Numbered from the stretch's first letter, positions 1 through 8,020 are shown. The stretch: 64,000 bases of DNA from an uncultured Roseateles sp. (GCF_945956965.1 NZ_CAMFJS010000010.1:62001-126000); one strand, 5' to 3'. The notes: generated by a model from the sequence alone, not told the origin. A program made the numbers and translations.

Positions 1-385
1 AGCTCAGGTCATTGCCGCGATAGACCTGCTGGCCACCGCCGCGCCGGCCGGCACCGCCGCCGCCATTGAAGATGTCGCCAAAGATGTCGCCGAAAGCTTC
101 TGCAAAGCCGCCGAAACCTTCCGCGCCCGGGCCGCCACGGCCGCCCATATTCGGATCCACGCCCGCATGGCCGTACTGGTCATAGGCGGCGCGCTTTTGC
201 GGGTCGGAGAGCATTTCGTAAGCCTCTTTGGCTTCCTTGAATTGCTCTTCGGCCTTCTTGGCACCTTCGCCCTGATTGCGGTCAGGGTGGTGCTTCATGG
301 CCATCTTGCGATAGGCCTTTTTGATCTCTTCCTCGGTGGCGCCTTTGGCGACACCCAGGGCTTCGTAATAGTCACGCTTTGCCAT
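1..385 (-). CDS. dnaJ: DnaJ co-chaperone, partial (N-terminal part only)
   Basis: Hsp40 partner of DnaK: the J domain stimulates DnaK ATP hydrolysis and delivers unfolded clients. Only the first 128 or so codons are inside the window; the gene runs off the left edge. Read from the ATG at 385, it begins [12 protein letters not shown], has the HPD tripeptide (in KHHPDRN) and ends the J domain with YDQYGHAG, followed by the usual Gly/Phe-rich stretch. It lies 118 bp downstream of dnaK in the same direction, the normal grpE-dnaK-dnaJ order. The zinc-finger and C-terminal domains are not visible here, so full length cannot be judged. Confidence 0.97.
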   Translation of the reverse strand, partial: MAKRDYYEALGVAKGATEEEIKKAYRKMAMKHHPDRNQGEGAKKAEEQFKEAKEAYEMLSDPQKRAAYDQYGHAGVDPNMGGRGGPGAEGFGGFAEAFGDIFGDIFNGGGGAGRRGGGQQVYRGNDLS

Positions 386-471
386 GGGGCGGTTCCGTGC
401 AGTTCAAACAACAGCGCCGCGACGAGCTATTCGGGCCTAGGCCCTGGGCTACGACGCGGCGGCGAAACACC

Positions 472-496
472 GGCCAGGCGGCTTGAGCGCCTGGCC
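472..496 (-). other. Hairpin between dnaK and dnaJ
   Basis: Just after the dnaK stop codon a perfect 9-bp stem (GGCCAGGCG at 472-480, CGCCTGGCC at 488-496) encloses a 7-base loop. No U-tract follows on the minus strand, so it is unlikely to be a full intrinsic terminator. A role in setting the dnaK:dnaJ ratio or stabilising the 3' end of the dnaK message is inference. Confidence 0.55.
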
Positions 497-503
497 AGGA
501 GCC

Positions 504-2465
504 TTACTTGGTGTCTTTGACTTCCTTGAACTCGGCGTCAACGACGTTGTCGTCGGCCGGCTTGGCGGAAGCTTGCTGAGCGCCTTGCGGCTGCTCGCCA
601 CCGGCTGCACCTGCGGCAGCGGCGGCTGCAGCTTCGGCGCCTTGGGCGTCAGCGTAGACCTTCTCGCCCAGCTTCTGGCTGGCGGTCATCAGGGCTTCGG
701 TCTTGGCTTCGATGTCGGCCTTGTCCTCACCCTTGATGGCTTCTTCCAGGGCAGCGATCGCAGCTTCGATCTTTTCCTTCTCGCCGGCTTCGAGTTTGTC
801 GCCATGCTCGGTCAAGGACTTCTTCACCGAGTGCACCATGCCGTCGGCTTGGTTCTTGGCTTGCACCAGCTCGACCTTCTTCTTGTCTTCGCCGGCATTG
901 GCTTCGGCGTCCTTGACCATCTTCTCGATCTCGGCTTCAGACAAACCGGAGTTGGCCTTGATGGTGATCTTGTTTTCCTTGCCGGTGCCCTTGTCCTTGG
1001 CGCCGACATGCAAGATGCCGTTGGCGTCGATGTCGAAGCTCACTTCGATCTGCGGCGTGCCGCGCGGTGCTGGCGGGATGCCTTCCAGATTGAACTCGCC
1101 CAGGCTCTTGTTGCCGGTGGCCAGCTCGCGCTCGCCTTGGTAGACCTTGATGGTCACGGCCGGCTGGTTGTCGTCAGCCGTCGAGAAGGTCTGCGAGAAC
1201 TTGGTCGGGATCGTGGTGTTCTTCTTGATCATCTTGGTCATCACGCCGCCCAGGGTTTCGATACCCAGGGACAGAGGCGTCACGTCCAGCAGCAGCACGT
1301 CCTTGCGGTCGCCGCCCAGCACCTGACCTTGAATCGCGGCGCCCACGGCCACGGCTTCGTCAGGGTTCACGTCACGACGTGGCTCCTTGCCGAAGAACTC
1401 CTTGACCTTGTCTTGCACCTTGGGCATGCGGGTCATGCCGCCAACCAGGATCACGTCATCGATGGCGCTGACGGCCACGCCAGCGTCCTTGATTGCCGTG
1501 CGGCAAGGCGCGATGGTGCGCTCGATCAGCTCGTCCACCAGCGACTCCAGCTTGGCGCGGGTCAGCTTGACGTTCAAGTGCTTGGGGCCGGTCGCGTCAG
1601 CGGTGATGTACGGCAGGTTGACGTCGGTCTGGGCCGAGTTCGACAGCTCGATCTTGGCCTTTTCAGCGGCTTCCTTCAGGCGCTGCAGAGCCAGCACGTC
1701 CTTGGTCAGGTCGACGCCTTGTTCCTTCTTGAACTCGGCCACGATGTAGTCAATGATGCGCTGGTCGAAGTCTTCGCCGCCCAGGAAGGTGTCGCCGTTG
1801 GTCGACAGCACTTCGAATTGCATCTCGCCGTCCACATCAGCGATTTCGATGATGGAGACGTCGAAGGTGCCGCCGCCCAAGTCATACACAGCGATCTTGC
1901 GGTCGCCCTTGCCATGCTTGTCCAGGCCGAAGGCCAGGGCCGCAGCGGTCGGCTCGTTGATGATGCGCTTGACGTCCAGGCCAGCGATGCGGCCGGCATC
2001 CTTGGTGGCTTGACGCTGAGCGTCGTTGAAGTAGGCGGGCACCGTGATGACGGCTTCGCTCACTTCTTCACCGAGGTAGTCCTCGGCGGTCTTCTTCATC
2101 TTGCGCAGGATCTCGGCCGAGACTTGCGGCGGGGCCAGCTTCTTGCCGCGCACATCCACCCAGGCGTCGCCGTTGTCAGCTGCAGCGATGGTGTAAGGCA
2201 TCAGGTCGATGTCCTTTTGCACTTCCTTCTCGCTGAACTTGCGGCCGATCAGACGCTTGACGGCGTAGATGGTGTTCTTGGGGTTGGTGACGGCCTGGCG
2301 CTTGGCCGAGGCGCCGACCAGGATTTCGCCATCTTCTTGGTAAGCAATGATGGACGGGGTGGTGCGAGCGCCTTCGGCGTTCTCAATCACGCGCGTCGTG
2401 TTGCCTTCCATGACAGCCACGCACGAGTTCGTGGTGCCCAAGTCAATACCGATGATCTTTCCCAT
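504..2465 (-). CDS. dnaK: Hsp70 chaperone DnaK
   Basis: ATP-driven cytosolic chaperone working with DnaJ and GrpE. The 653-residue product begins [18 protein letters not shown] (phosphate-1 loop), contains the nucleotide-binding [11 protein letters not shown] segment near residue 195, the conserved interdomain linker [14 protein letters not shown] near 390, a substrate-binding domain and the helical lid. The tail ends with an Ala/Gly-rich linker and an acidic EFKEVK motif as is typical for DnaK (interaction site for DnaJ and other partners). Length and order are normal. The start has a good ribosome-binding site (CAGGAGAAAG) 6-7 bases upstream. It sits 156 bp after grpE, and that gap holds its own sigma-32-like promoter. 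Confidence 0.99.
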   Translation of the reverse strand: MGKIIGIDLGTTNSCVAVMEGNTTRVIENAEGARTTPSIIAYQEDGEILVGASAKRQAVTNPKNTIYAVKRLIGRKFSEKEVQKDIDLMPYTIAAADNGDAWVDVRGKKLAPPQVSAEILRKMKKTAEDYLGEEVSEAVITVPAYFNDAQRQATKDAGRIAGLDVKRIINEPTAAALAFGLDKHGKGDRKIAVYDLGGGTFDVSIIEIADVDGEMQFEVLSTNGDTFLGGEDFDQRIIDYIVAEFKKEQGVDLTKDVLALQRLKEAAEKAKIELSNSAQTDVNLPYITADATGPKHLNVKLTRAKLESLVDELIERTIAPCRTAIKDAGVAVSAIDDVILVGGMTRMPKVQDKVKEFFGKEPRRDVNPDEAVAVGAAIQGQVLGGDRKDVLLLDVTPLSLGIETLGGVMTKMIKKNTTIPTKFSQTFSTADDNQPAVTIKVYQGERELATGNKSLGEFNLEGIPPAPRGTPQIEVSFDIDANGILHVGAKDKGTGKENKITIKANSGLSEAEIEKMVKDAEANAGEDKKKVELVQAKNQADGMVHSVKKSLTEHGDKLEAGEKEKIEAAIAALEEAIKGEDKADIEAKTEALMTASQKLGEKVYADAQGAEAAAAAAAGAAGGEQPQGAQQASAKPADDNVVDAEFKEVKDTK

Positions 2466-2552
2466 GTGTCTTTCTCCTGAAATCTGTTTGAAGGGCGCTG
2501 CGGGCCTTGCCCGGTCAGCGCCGCCTTGAATGTGGTGAATCCGATGCTTCTA

Positions 2553-2580
2553 AGCTGTGGCCCAGACGCCGCCTTTCAAG
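2553..2580 (-). promoter_or_regulatory. Sigma-32-like promoter for dnaK
   Basis: On the minus strand CTTGAAA (2580-2574) is followed after 13 bases by CCACAGCT (2560-2553). The -35 is a perfect heat-shock element; the -10 matches 5 of 7 fixed bases of the CCCCATNT consensus. It lies about 88 bp upstream of the dnaK start, so dnaK can be transcribed separately from grpE. Confidence 0.6.
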
Positions 2581-2621
2581 AGGCTTTGTGCTGCCAATCG
2601 CCCGAAATGTCGTAATTTTGT

Positions 2622-3155
2622 TTAACGCGGGGCCGAAACGGTGACCAAAGCGGGGCGCAAGACGCGCTCGGCAATGGAGTAACCCTTTTGCAGCACGGCC
2701 ACCACGGTGTTGGGTTCTTGCTCGGCCGGCACCATCGAGATGGCTTGATGCTGATGGGGGTCAAACTTGGCGCCCGCGGCGGGGTTGATCTCCAGCACCT
2801 TGTTGCGCTCCAGGGCGCTGGCCAGCTGGCGCTTGGTGGCGTGCACGCCTTCGAGCACCGTTTCCACCTTGGCGTCGGGCATGGCGATGGCGGCTTCCAT
2901 GCTGTCCATCACCGGCAGCAAGCCTTCGGCGAAAGACTCCACGGCGAACTTGCGCGCCTTGGACATCTCTTCTTCCGCGCGGCGGCGGATGTTTTCCACC
3001 TCGGCCTTGGCGCGCAGATAGGCGTCAGACATCTCGGACAGGCGGGCTTCCACTTCGGCCAGCTTGGCCTCGACCGTCGGCTCAGCGCTCACCGCTGCGG
3101 CGACTTCGGGCTGGTCACTGGAGGAATCGGGGTTGGGTGTTTGAGCTGTTGTCAT
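2622..3155 (-). CDS. grpE: GrpE nucleotide-exchange factor for DnaK
   Basis: GrpE releases ADP from DnaK. The 177-residue protein has an acidic, low-complexity N-terminus, a long coiled-coil segment (residues about 30-85, with the motif [18 protein letters not shown]) and the C-terminal beta-domain containing FDPHQHQAI, followed by VLQKGY, all GrpE hallmarks. It is the first gene of grpE-dnaK-dnaJ on the minus strand and is preceded by a near-perfect heat-shock promoter. The start ATG at 3155 fits family length. Confidence 0.98.
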   Translation of the reverse strand: MTTAQTPNPDSSSDQPEVAAAVSAEPTVEAKLAEVEARLSEMSDAYLRAKAEVENIRRRAEEEMSKARKFAVESFAEGLLPVMDSMEAAIAMPDAKVETVLEGVHATKRQLASALERNKVLEINPAAGAKFDPHQHQAISMVPAEQEPNTVVAVLQKGYSIAERVLRPALVTVSAPR

Positions 3156-3180
3156 GATGCTAATGAGAGGCAGTGGCCGA

Positions 3181-3209
3181 CATATGGGCGCGAAAACCCC
3201 CAGTTCAAG
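3181..3209 (-). promoter_or_regulatory. Sigma-32 (heat-shock) promoter for grpE
   Basis: Minus strand: CTTGAA at 3209-3204 and CCCATATG at 3188-3181, separated by 15 bases. This is close to the sigma-32 consensus CTTGAAA/CCCCATNT and lies about 26 bp upstream of the grpE start codon. Confidence 0.8.
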
Positions 3210-3400
3210 AGGGCGATTAGGCCGAAAAGTGGGCGATTATCGGATGGAAACCCTAGGCGTTCGACCGTCGGCCTGGGTTTGCTGCGCGTTTGGCTTGGCT
3301 TCGGCCCATGCTTGGCCTGTGTGCGGGCTTGTTTGTGGGCTTGTTTTTGGGCCTGCTTTGCCGGGCTGGCCGCTCCGAAGCGAGGGTGCCCCGGGGCGCC

Positions 3401-3763
3401 TCAACCCTCGTCGCTGGCGCTCCAGCGATCCCATTCAGACAGGCGCCGGCGGTCTTGCTTGGTGGGCCGGCCTTGGGTGATGGTTTGGGCGGGTTCGGGG
3501 GCCAGGCGGCGCTGCTCGGCGGCACGTTCGCGCAGGGCGATGCTCTCGGGCGTTTCTTCGTACAGGGCCTGCGCCTGCGGCGCCGGGCCGCGGGCGTGGC
3601 TCAAGCCGCGCACCCATACCTCCCGCAAGACCTGGCCCTGGCGCAGGCGCACCAAGTCGCCCAGCTTCATCTCGCGTGAGGCCTTGGCCACCAGGCCATT
3701 GATCTGCACCCGGCCATGGCCGATTTCCTCGGCCGCCAGGGCGCGGGTCTTAAAAAAACGTGC
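3401..3763 (-). pseudogene. hslR: hslR (Hsp15), 3' fragment left of the island
   Basis: HslR is a small S4-domain RNA-binding heat-shock protein that recycles stalled 50S subunits with attached nascent chain. This fragment starts in mid-gene with ARFFKTRALAAEEIGHGRV and continues through the S4 domain (QINGLVAKASREMKLGDLVR) to the conserved YEET and GRPTKQDRR tail, ending at 3401. The first 26 codons are missing: reading upstream, island sequence adds only eight codons before an in-frame TAG, with no start codon. The missing start lies 24 kb away at 27745-27822. A GTG at 3709 could start a truncated product lacking the first part of the S4 domain; function is doubtful. Confidence 0.93.
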
Positions 3764-3787
3764 TATGTCCAGTCGGGTGTAAAAAAC

Positions 3788-3838
3788 CTACTACTAAGAG
3801 TCCCCCATGGAGGCGGAACTGCGCATTGAAAGTAGTAG
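3788..3838. repeat. Inverted repeat near the island's left end
   Basis: CTACTACT (3788-3795) and AGTAGTAG (3831-3838) are perfect 8-bp inverted arms 35 bases apart, starting about 24 bp inside the island. The TACTAC core recurs in the operator-like repeat at 4961-4985. It could be a recombinase accessory site or a regulator site; the rest of 3839-4021 is the leader of the first XRE gene and shows no other gene. Confidence 0.5.
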
Positions 3839-4021
3839 ATGCACCAATTTTTCCGCTGGGGCCCTACCACTCCCGCCCGCCCGAGTGAGTAGTTGGTGGG
3901 CGGAGCTACTTGTGGATAGCTTGAGGAAGCATCTAGTCTCGTGGTAACGGGCGCACCTCATCCATATCGCGATTTTTGATACCGCCAGATCTCAGCTACG
4001 GTGCGGGGCTGAGAGCAATCC

Positions 4022-4375
4022 ATGGTCAAGACCCTTCACAGCCGCCACAACAAGGTATTCCTAGACAAGCTGCGAAAGCTGCGGGAGTCGCGTAATCTTC
4101 GTCAGGCCGACCTAGCTCTTCTCCTGGGTCGCAGCCAAGGCTCGGTCAGCTATGTTGAGAGCGGCCAAACCCGCCTGGACATCATTGGCTTACGCGACTG
4201 GCTGGAGGCGCTTGACTACAGCTTCCTTCGCTTCCTGAGGGAGCTCAACGCTGAGCTCCGTCAGGCCGATGCTCTCGGGCCCCGCGCCCAGTCACGGCGC
4301 TCTCGCAAACGCACCTCCCGGCTGATCCAAGCAGGAGGCATTTCAGCTTCACTGACCGGTCAGTCGCCCGAGTAA
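4022..4375 (+). CDS. XRE-family helix-turn-helix regulator (first of a pair)
   Basis: 117 residues. Residues about 12-70 form a Cro/CI-type HTH (LRQADLALLLGRSQGSVSYV, then ESGQTRLDII). The HNKVFLDKLRKLR lead-in and the WLEALDYSFLRFLREL segment after the HTH match, position for position in character, the second regulator at 4409-4675, so the two are paralogues. The C-terminus is a basic Arg/Ser-rich tail with no recognised domain. It is the first gene of the island, reading inwards from the left end. It probably controls island or neighbouring nucleotidyltransferase genes; that is inferred from position only. Confidence 0.8.
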   Translation: MVKTLHSRHNKVFLDKLRKLRESRNLRQADLALLLGRSQGSVSYVESGQTRLDIIGLRDWLEALDYSFLRFLRELNAELRQADALGPRAQSRRSRKRTSRLIQAGGISASLTGQSPE

Positions 4376-4408
4376 ACGGCACTCACTCACATCCTGCAGA
4401 AGTCGCCG

Positions 4409-4675
4409 CTACAGTAGCCCTGGCAGCTGGTGTCGCTGGATGCGCTCGTCCAGCTTTTTGACGAAGGCCTCTAGCGTCGTACCGCAAGCATGGGTCCACA
4501 GCGCCAGCTCGAAGACATCGACACGCCTGAGGCCGGCCTCACAGCGGCTGACAACGTCCTGGCCGATGCCCATCCGATCGGCCAGTTCCGTCTGATTGAG
4601 TCCAGCCTGCCCCCTGAGTAGGTTCAACTCATCAAGAAACAGCTTGTACTTCTCGTGGTGGAGCGGGTATCTCAT
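4409..4675 (-). CDS. XRE-family helix-turn-helix regulator (second of a pair)
   Basis: 88 residues from the ATG at 4675 (MRYPLHHEKYKLFLDEL). The HTH spans about residues 20-60 (GLNQTELADRMGIGQDVVSR) and is followed by a helix rich in Leu/Phe (ELALWTHACGTTLEAFVKKL). An upstream in-frame extension exists but its Cys-rich start is unlike the paralogue, and the chosen start aligns with that of the 4022-4375 gene. It is convergent with that gene and divergent from the nucleotidyltransferase at 4987. An 8-9-8 inverted repeat lies 46-70 bp upstream of its start, a likely autoregulatory operator. Confidence 0.82.
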   Translation of the reverse strand: MRYPLHHEKYKLFLDELNLLRGQAGLNQTELADRMGIGQDVVSRCEAGLRRVDVFELALWTHACGTTLEAFVKKLDERIQRHQLPGLL

Positions 4676-4720
4676 CCTGTAGCAGCTGCGAACGCAACCA
4701 CACAGGATCAAAGGAAGGTC

Positions 4721-4745
4721 GATTTATGTGAAAACGCCATAAATC
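4721..4745. promoter_or_regulatory. 8-9-8 inverted repeat upstream of the second XRE gene
   Basis: GATTTATG (4721-4728) and CATAAATC (4738-4745) are perfect inverted arms separated by 9 bases. The repeat lies in the AT-rich promoter region of the minus-strand XRE gene and has the same geometry as the repeat at 4961-4985. Operator function is inferred. The rest of the 311-bp divergent gap (4676-4986) has no gene I can support. Confidence 0.5.
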
Positions 4746-4960
4746 AATCGCCTCTCCCCTTCAAAGGGACTGTCACGACGCCGTCGTGTCAAAGCGTGAT
4801 CAGAAGAAGCAACCCCTGCCGCAACATCGCGCGCCTTTGCAATCGCGTGCATCGTGGAGGAATCTCGGTGAGAGGGTTCGGGTGTTTTTCCTCAAAACCC
4901 CCTTCTGAAGCGATCCCTTCAGCATTGGTGGACTTCCGACCTTGTGGTCAAAAATTGATG

Positions 4961-4985
4961 TACTACCTCTTATAAAAAGGTAGTA
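4961..4985. promoter_or_regulatory. 8-9-8 inverted repeat abutting the nucleotidyltransferase start
   Basis: TACTACCT (4961-4968) and AGGTAGTA (4978-4985) are perfect arms around the 9 bases CTTATAAAA. The second arm ends one base before the ATG at 4987, and the AAAAAGG inside it is also the only Shine-Dalgarno-like sequence. The central TATAAA may be a -10 box. A protein bound here would block both transcription and start-codon access. Confidence 0.6.
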
Positions 4986-4986
4986 T

Positions 4987-6033
4987 ATGAGCATGTTCGT
5001 TGACAACAGCCTGGCAGCTCAGGCGGCCTACTCCTCCGCACTCTCCGCAGCCCGGATGGCGCAGCTCAATCGATCGCCCGCCGACCTTCCAGGCGGCTTC
5101 GCGTCGAAGCTGATCCACGGCAAGCGGTACCACTACTACCAGCGCAAAGGCCCGGCCGGCCTCGAGCAGATCTACGTCGGTCCGGATGACGAGGCGACCC
5201 GCACGCTCATCGAAGCCGCTCACAACGAGACTGCGGTCGCGAACCAGGCGCACTTGCGCAAGTTGGCCAACGCGGCTGCAGCCTTGGGTTGCTACACCGT
5301 CACACCGAAGCACTTCCGAGTGCTGAAGCGCCTCGCTGATCACGGCGTGTTCTCCGCTGGCGCCCTTGTGGTGGGCACGCATGCCTTCCTGGCCTACCAG
5401 AACGTCCTGGGCGTGATCTGGGGGGATCCTGGCCAGACGGTTGACCTGGACTTCGCACACGCGGGCAGAAACCTCTCATTGGCCGTGGCGCCGGACGCCC
5501 GCGTCGATGCCCACTCGGCGATAGAGTCCCTGCAGATGGGCTTTGTGCCGGTGAACTCTGGAACACGCTACGTCAAGCCGGACGAGCCGGACTTCGATCT
5601 GGACTGGCTGACCTCGCGGACGCGCACCGGTGACGCACCGGTCGAATGCCGTGCGCTGAATGTGACCCTGCAGCCGCTTCGCTTCATGGAGCTGGCGCTT
5701 GAAGCGCCCATCCCGGCGGCCCTACTAGGCAACACTTCGGCCATCGTCGTCAACCTTCCGGCGCCGGCCGCCTACGCCGTGGGCAAGCTGCTTGTGGCGG
5801 CGGAACGGACCGGGGACAGCCGATCCAAGACGAAGAAGGACATCGCACAGGCAGCGGCGCTGATCGACTACTTCGTTCAGCGCGATCCGGACACCATCGT
5901 CGAGATGGTCGCCTTGACACGTGCACGCGGCCCGGCTTGGCGCAAGGCCTTGGACGTTGGCTTGGATGCCCTGAACCGGGCGTGGCCTCGCGTCGGTGAG
6001 AGCTTGGCTGCGGCGACCGAACAAGGGAAGTAA
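4987..6033 (+). CDS. GSU2403-like nucleotidyltransferase-fold protein
   Basis: 348 residues. The minimal nucleotidyltransferase pattern is visible: VVGTHAFLAYQNVLG near residues 125-139 followed by TVDLDFAHAG near 151-160 (Gly-helix and D-x-D metal-binding residues). This resembles the GSU2403-type families and, more distantly, the AbiEii/Type IV toxin fold. The N-terminal about 110 residues include a conserved-looking HGKRYHYYQ strand; the C-terminal half is helical and unassigned. Next to an XRE regulator with an operator over the start codon, it could be the active partner of a toxin-antitoxin-like or abortive-infection module. I see no second partner gene on the same strand. Family assignment is moderate; function is inference. 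Confidence 0.68.
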   Translation: MSMFVDNSLAAQAAYSSALSAARMAQLNRSPADLPGGFASKLIHGKRYHYYQRKGPAGLEQIYVGPDDEATRTLIEAAHNETAVANQAHLRKLANAAAALGCYTVTPKHFRVLKRLADHGVFSAGALVVGTHAFLAYQNVLGVIWGDPGQTVDLDFAHAGRNLSLAVAPDARVDAHSAIESLQMGFVPVNSGTRYVKPDEPDFDLDWLTSRTRTGDAPVECRALNVTLQPLRFMELALEAPIPAALLGNTSAIVVNLPAPAAYAVGKLLVAAERTGDSRSKTKKDIAQAAALIDYFVQRDPDTIVEMVALTRARGPAWRKALDVGLDALNRAWPRVGESLAAATEQGK

Positions 6034-6040
6034 GCGGGCG

Positions 6041-6290
6041 CTACGTGGGCTCTCGACGCCGGCGCTTGGCAGCCAGTCGCTCCATCTCCTGATTGGCGAT
6101 CTCCCGCGCCCGGTCCCGCTCTGCTTGCTCTGCCTCTGCCTCCATGAGCGCCTGGCGGTAGGCCTCAGCCGACTCCCTGGTGATCTGATCCTACCGTTCG
6201 GTCCAAGCCGAGATCTGCTTGTCATAGACGGAGAAGACGAGCCCAAGCAAGGCGAAGCACAAGCCAGATCAGCAACTGCCCATAGTTCTG
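6041..6290 (-). pseudogene. Broken gene for a small membrane-anchored coiled-coil protein
   Basis: On the minus strand a coherent reading runs from a hydrophobic segment (LCFALLGLVFSVYDKQ) through a charged heptad-like helix (AEAYRQALMEAEAEQAERDR) to a TAG stop at 6043-6041. It needs two repairs: a frame change within the hydrophobic segment near 6265-6275 and an in-frame TAG at about 6193 where Trp would fit (TER-stop-DQITRES). The open part after that stop is about 50 codons. It converges with the nucleotidyltransferase gene. I do not recognise a family. Confidence 0.45.
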
Positions 6291-6403
6291 CACGGTGTCG
6301 CAGTCGGCTCTAAATCAAGAGTTTGCATACGGCAGGCCTGCATCAAGAATTTGCCGCCATCAAACCTCTGCCGACGCATCGCCGCGCCTGCCAAGACACC
6401 GCC

Positions 6404-6865
6404 ATGTTCGTTTCTCACCCTCAGTACGAGCTTCCATACCCATTGCTGTTTGAAGAACCTGACACCCGATACTGGCGCGTGATGGCGCTTAACCTTCATA
6501 CACCCTGGTTCTTGCTATCGGTGGAGCATGTCGCTCCCGATGAGCCCGACATGACCTTTGTGCGAACGCTGTGTATCGGGTGGGAGTATGACCTTGTAGA
6601 GACTCTGCGAAACCTCGACTCCTCCCGGGTCAAAGGGCTGGTCTGCATGCTGCCGGCTTGGCAGTCGGACACCGGCCAATGGTCGGCGCGCGAAATCCGC
6701 GAAGTCTGGCTCAGGGGCGACCATGCTGTGCTGGTCGACCCAAATGGCGAGAAGTTTGAGGCCAACCCGATCCTGGAGCCAGTCGGTCAAGCGAAGTTGG
6801 AACTTCTCTTGCGGGTAGCCGCTGCTCGGCCAAGGGGGCGCGGCAGATCCGGCGGCGCGAGCTAG
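6404..6865 (+). CDS. Hypothetical protein, 153 aa
   Basis: I do not recognise this protein. From the ATG at 6404 it reads MFVSHPQYELPYPLLFEEPD and continues with mixed alpha/beta character, several aromatic residues (WRVMALNLHTPWFLLSVEH) and a basic Arg/Gly-rich C-terminus. No signal peptide or membrane segment is evident. An in-frame start 27 codons upstream exists but the added residues look like translated leader. It stands alone between a broken gene and a stretch with an IS66 scrap, typical of cargo in island variable regions. Confidence 0.55.
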   Translation: MFVSHPQYELPYPLLFEEPDTRYWRVMALNLHTPWFLLSVEHVAPDEPDMTFVRTLCIGWEYDLVETLRNLDSSRVKGLVCMLPAWQSDTGQWSAREIREVWLRGDHAVLVDPNGEKFEANPILEPVGQAKLELLLRVAAARPRGRGRSGGAS

Positions 6866-6992
6866 CTGTTGGGTTCATGGATCGTTGCGGGGTGCTTCGA
6901 TGAGATCCCGCAGATCCCGTCTTCCGTAGGCGTCCGGCTAAGTCACCTTGACACGGCGAAGACGCTCTGCACGCGCAACCCGAGTGCGATAG

Positions 6993-7014
6993 TTACCGTA
7001 ACGCGTTACGGTAA
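6993..7014. promoter_or_regulatory. Perfect 22-bp palindrome with a third half-site
   Basis: TTACCGTAACG/CGTTACGGTAA is a perfect palindrome, followed at once by another TTACCGTA (7015-7022). Such clustered half-sites are usual for dimeric operator-binding proteins. The nearest intact downstream gene is at 7491, so the operator may have outlived its own gene. The rest of the 625-bp gap 6866-7490 holds the IS66 scrap and no intact gene. Confidence 0.5.
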
Positions 7015-7053
7015 TTACCGTAGCCCCTGCAGTGCACCACGTGGTTAAGCCCG

Positions 7054-7152
7054 CCGGACGGCAATGGCAAGACCCACCGCGCCTATCTGTGGTGCTACTG
7101 CGGCACGCAATTCAGCCGTAAGCTCCCGCAAAGCCATCCTGAAGTCCGGTAG
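7054..7152 (+). mobile_element. Relic of an IS66-type transposase (TnpC)
   Basis: One plus-strand frame reads PDGNGKTHRAYLWCYCGTQF, which resembles the 'GKTHRAYLW.Y' stretch in the core of IS66-family transposases. It is bounded by a stop after about 33 codons and has no start, inverted repeats or partner genes. It is a short decayed fragment; recognition is from memory of the family only. Confidence 0.4.
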
Positions 7153-7490
7153 CCGGGCTCGGATGCTTGTGTCCGCGACAGCATGCATGGACACATGGGC
7201 ACTTCAGGCCAGAGTGCAGGGGCGCTAACGACACCAGTGGGGTGCAGCTGGCGCCGGCATTCGCCACAGGTCACGGCGCGGTTATCGAGCTGGCACGCCA
7301 GCCAGCGGTCTCCACGGCAGCGAAGGCGTTGGCTAACGGCCTCAACGCCAACATCCTGCGTCGCAGGCCTGGTGAACTGTTGGACATTTGAGGGCAGCAG
7401 CACCACAGCGCTTGGTTGTTGAGGATCATCGCCGCACGCTCGAGAACTCGGCCGCAAGCGCAACAGTGCACGCCACTAACTATCCACCCC

Positions 7491-7739
7491 ATGACCGACA
7501 GCCCACGAAAACACAGCTACTGGAACCTCCGTGTGATCGAGTTCGACGCGGGAGAAGATTCACACAGCGCGGTGCACGAGGTCTATTACGAGGCAGACGG
7601 TCGCCTTCGCGGCTATTCGGTGGATCCAGCAATCATGATGTGGATACCAGACGACGAGCCAGGAGCGGCAAAGCGCGCCCTAGAGAAGTTCCAGCGCGCC
7701 CTTGCGGAGCCGCCGATCAAGGCAAAGGAGTTCGGATGA
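7491..7739 (+). CDS. Small hypothetical protein, 82 aa
   Basis: Unrecognised soluble protein beginning MTDSPRKHSYWNLRVIEFDA, with a beta-strand-rich first half and a helical C-terminus ending AEPPIKAKEFG. Its TGA stop overlaps the ATG of the next gene (ATGA at 7736-7739), so the two are translationally coupled and probably work together. No toxin or antitoxin family is evident. Confidence 0.55.
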   Translation: MTDSPRKHSYWNLRVIEFDAGEDSHSAVHEVYYEADGRLRGYSVDPAIMMWIPDDEPGAAKRALEKFQRALAEPPIKAKEFG

Positions 7740-8020
7740 CATCGCTCAGAAGGCAGCGTGCCAGGATCCACCGCATCTATCAGGACGCCCTTCGCCGGCG
7801 GATGGACGGCACGCTGGAGGACTATCTCTGGGATCGGATGCCCGCCGTCGGGAGAGAGTTCGGCAGCCCGGACTTTGATCGGCTGATGGAGGAAGACTAC
7901 CGGCTCGGGCGAGGTGTGTTCGACCCGGCTGTTCGCCAGGCGTTCGGGGCGGGCAGCAAAGGTCTTGTCGGCGTCGACGTAACCGAGGACCTTCCGTTGC
8001 AGCCCAGGATGCCCGTCTGA
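7736..8020 (+). CDS. Small hypothetical protein, 94 aa, coupled to the gene before
   Basis: Starts inside the upstream stop codon. The product is Arg-rich at the N-terminus (MTSLRRQRARIHRIYQDALR), mainly helical (DYLWDRMPAVGREFGSPDFD), and unlike any family I know. It is convergent with the membrane-protein gene at 8054-8758. With the 82-aa gene it forms a two-gene cassette whose role cannot be read from sequence. Confidence 0.55.
   Translation: MTSLRRQRARIHRIYQDALRRRMDGTLEDYLWDRMPAVGREFGSPDFDRLMEEDYRLGRGVFDPAVRQAFGAGSKGLVGVDVTEDLPLQPRMPV

Noticed and set aside
483-2480. A 665-codon plus-strand frame opposite dnaK
   Set aside because: It is the antisense shadow of dnaK; composition is Val/Leu/Gly-rich with no domain, and dnaK is certain.
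3293-3400. G/T-rich stretch with repeated GGCTTG and GGCCTG words beside hslR
   Set aside because: Low-complexity intergenic sequence without regular period or symmetry; no function supported.
3401-3785. A functional hslR restarted by island sequence at the left junction
   Set aside because: Island sequence adds eight in-frame codons (including a coincidental RLD) and then a TAG, with no ATG, GTG or TTG; the conserved KWLWA is missing.
4655-5006. Short frames on both strands in the XRE/nucleotidyltransferase gap
   Set aside because: They overlap the operator repeats and the ends of real genes and show no recognisable product.
7095-7492. A Cys-rich minus-strand protein (CGECRRQL and CCACGRVL motifs) like a zinc-finger regulator
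   Set aside because: The two motif parts lie in different frames with stops between and no good start; too weak to call.
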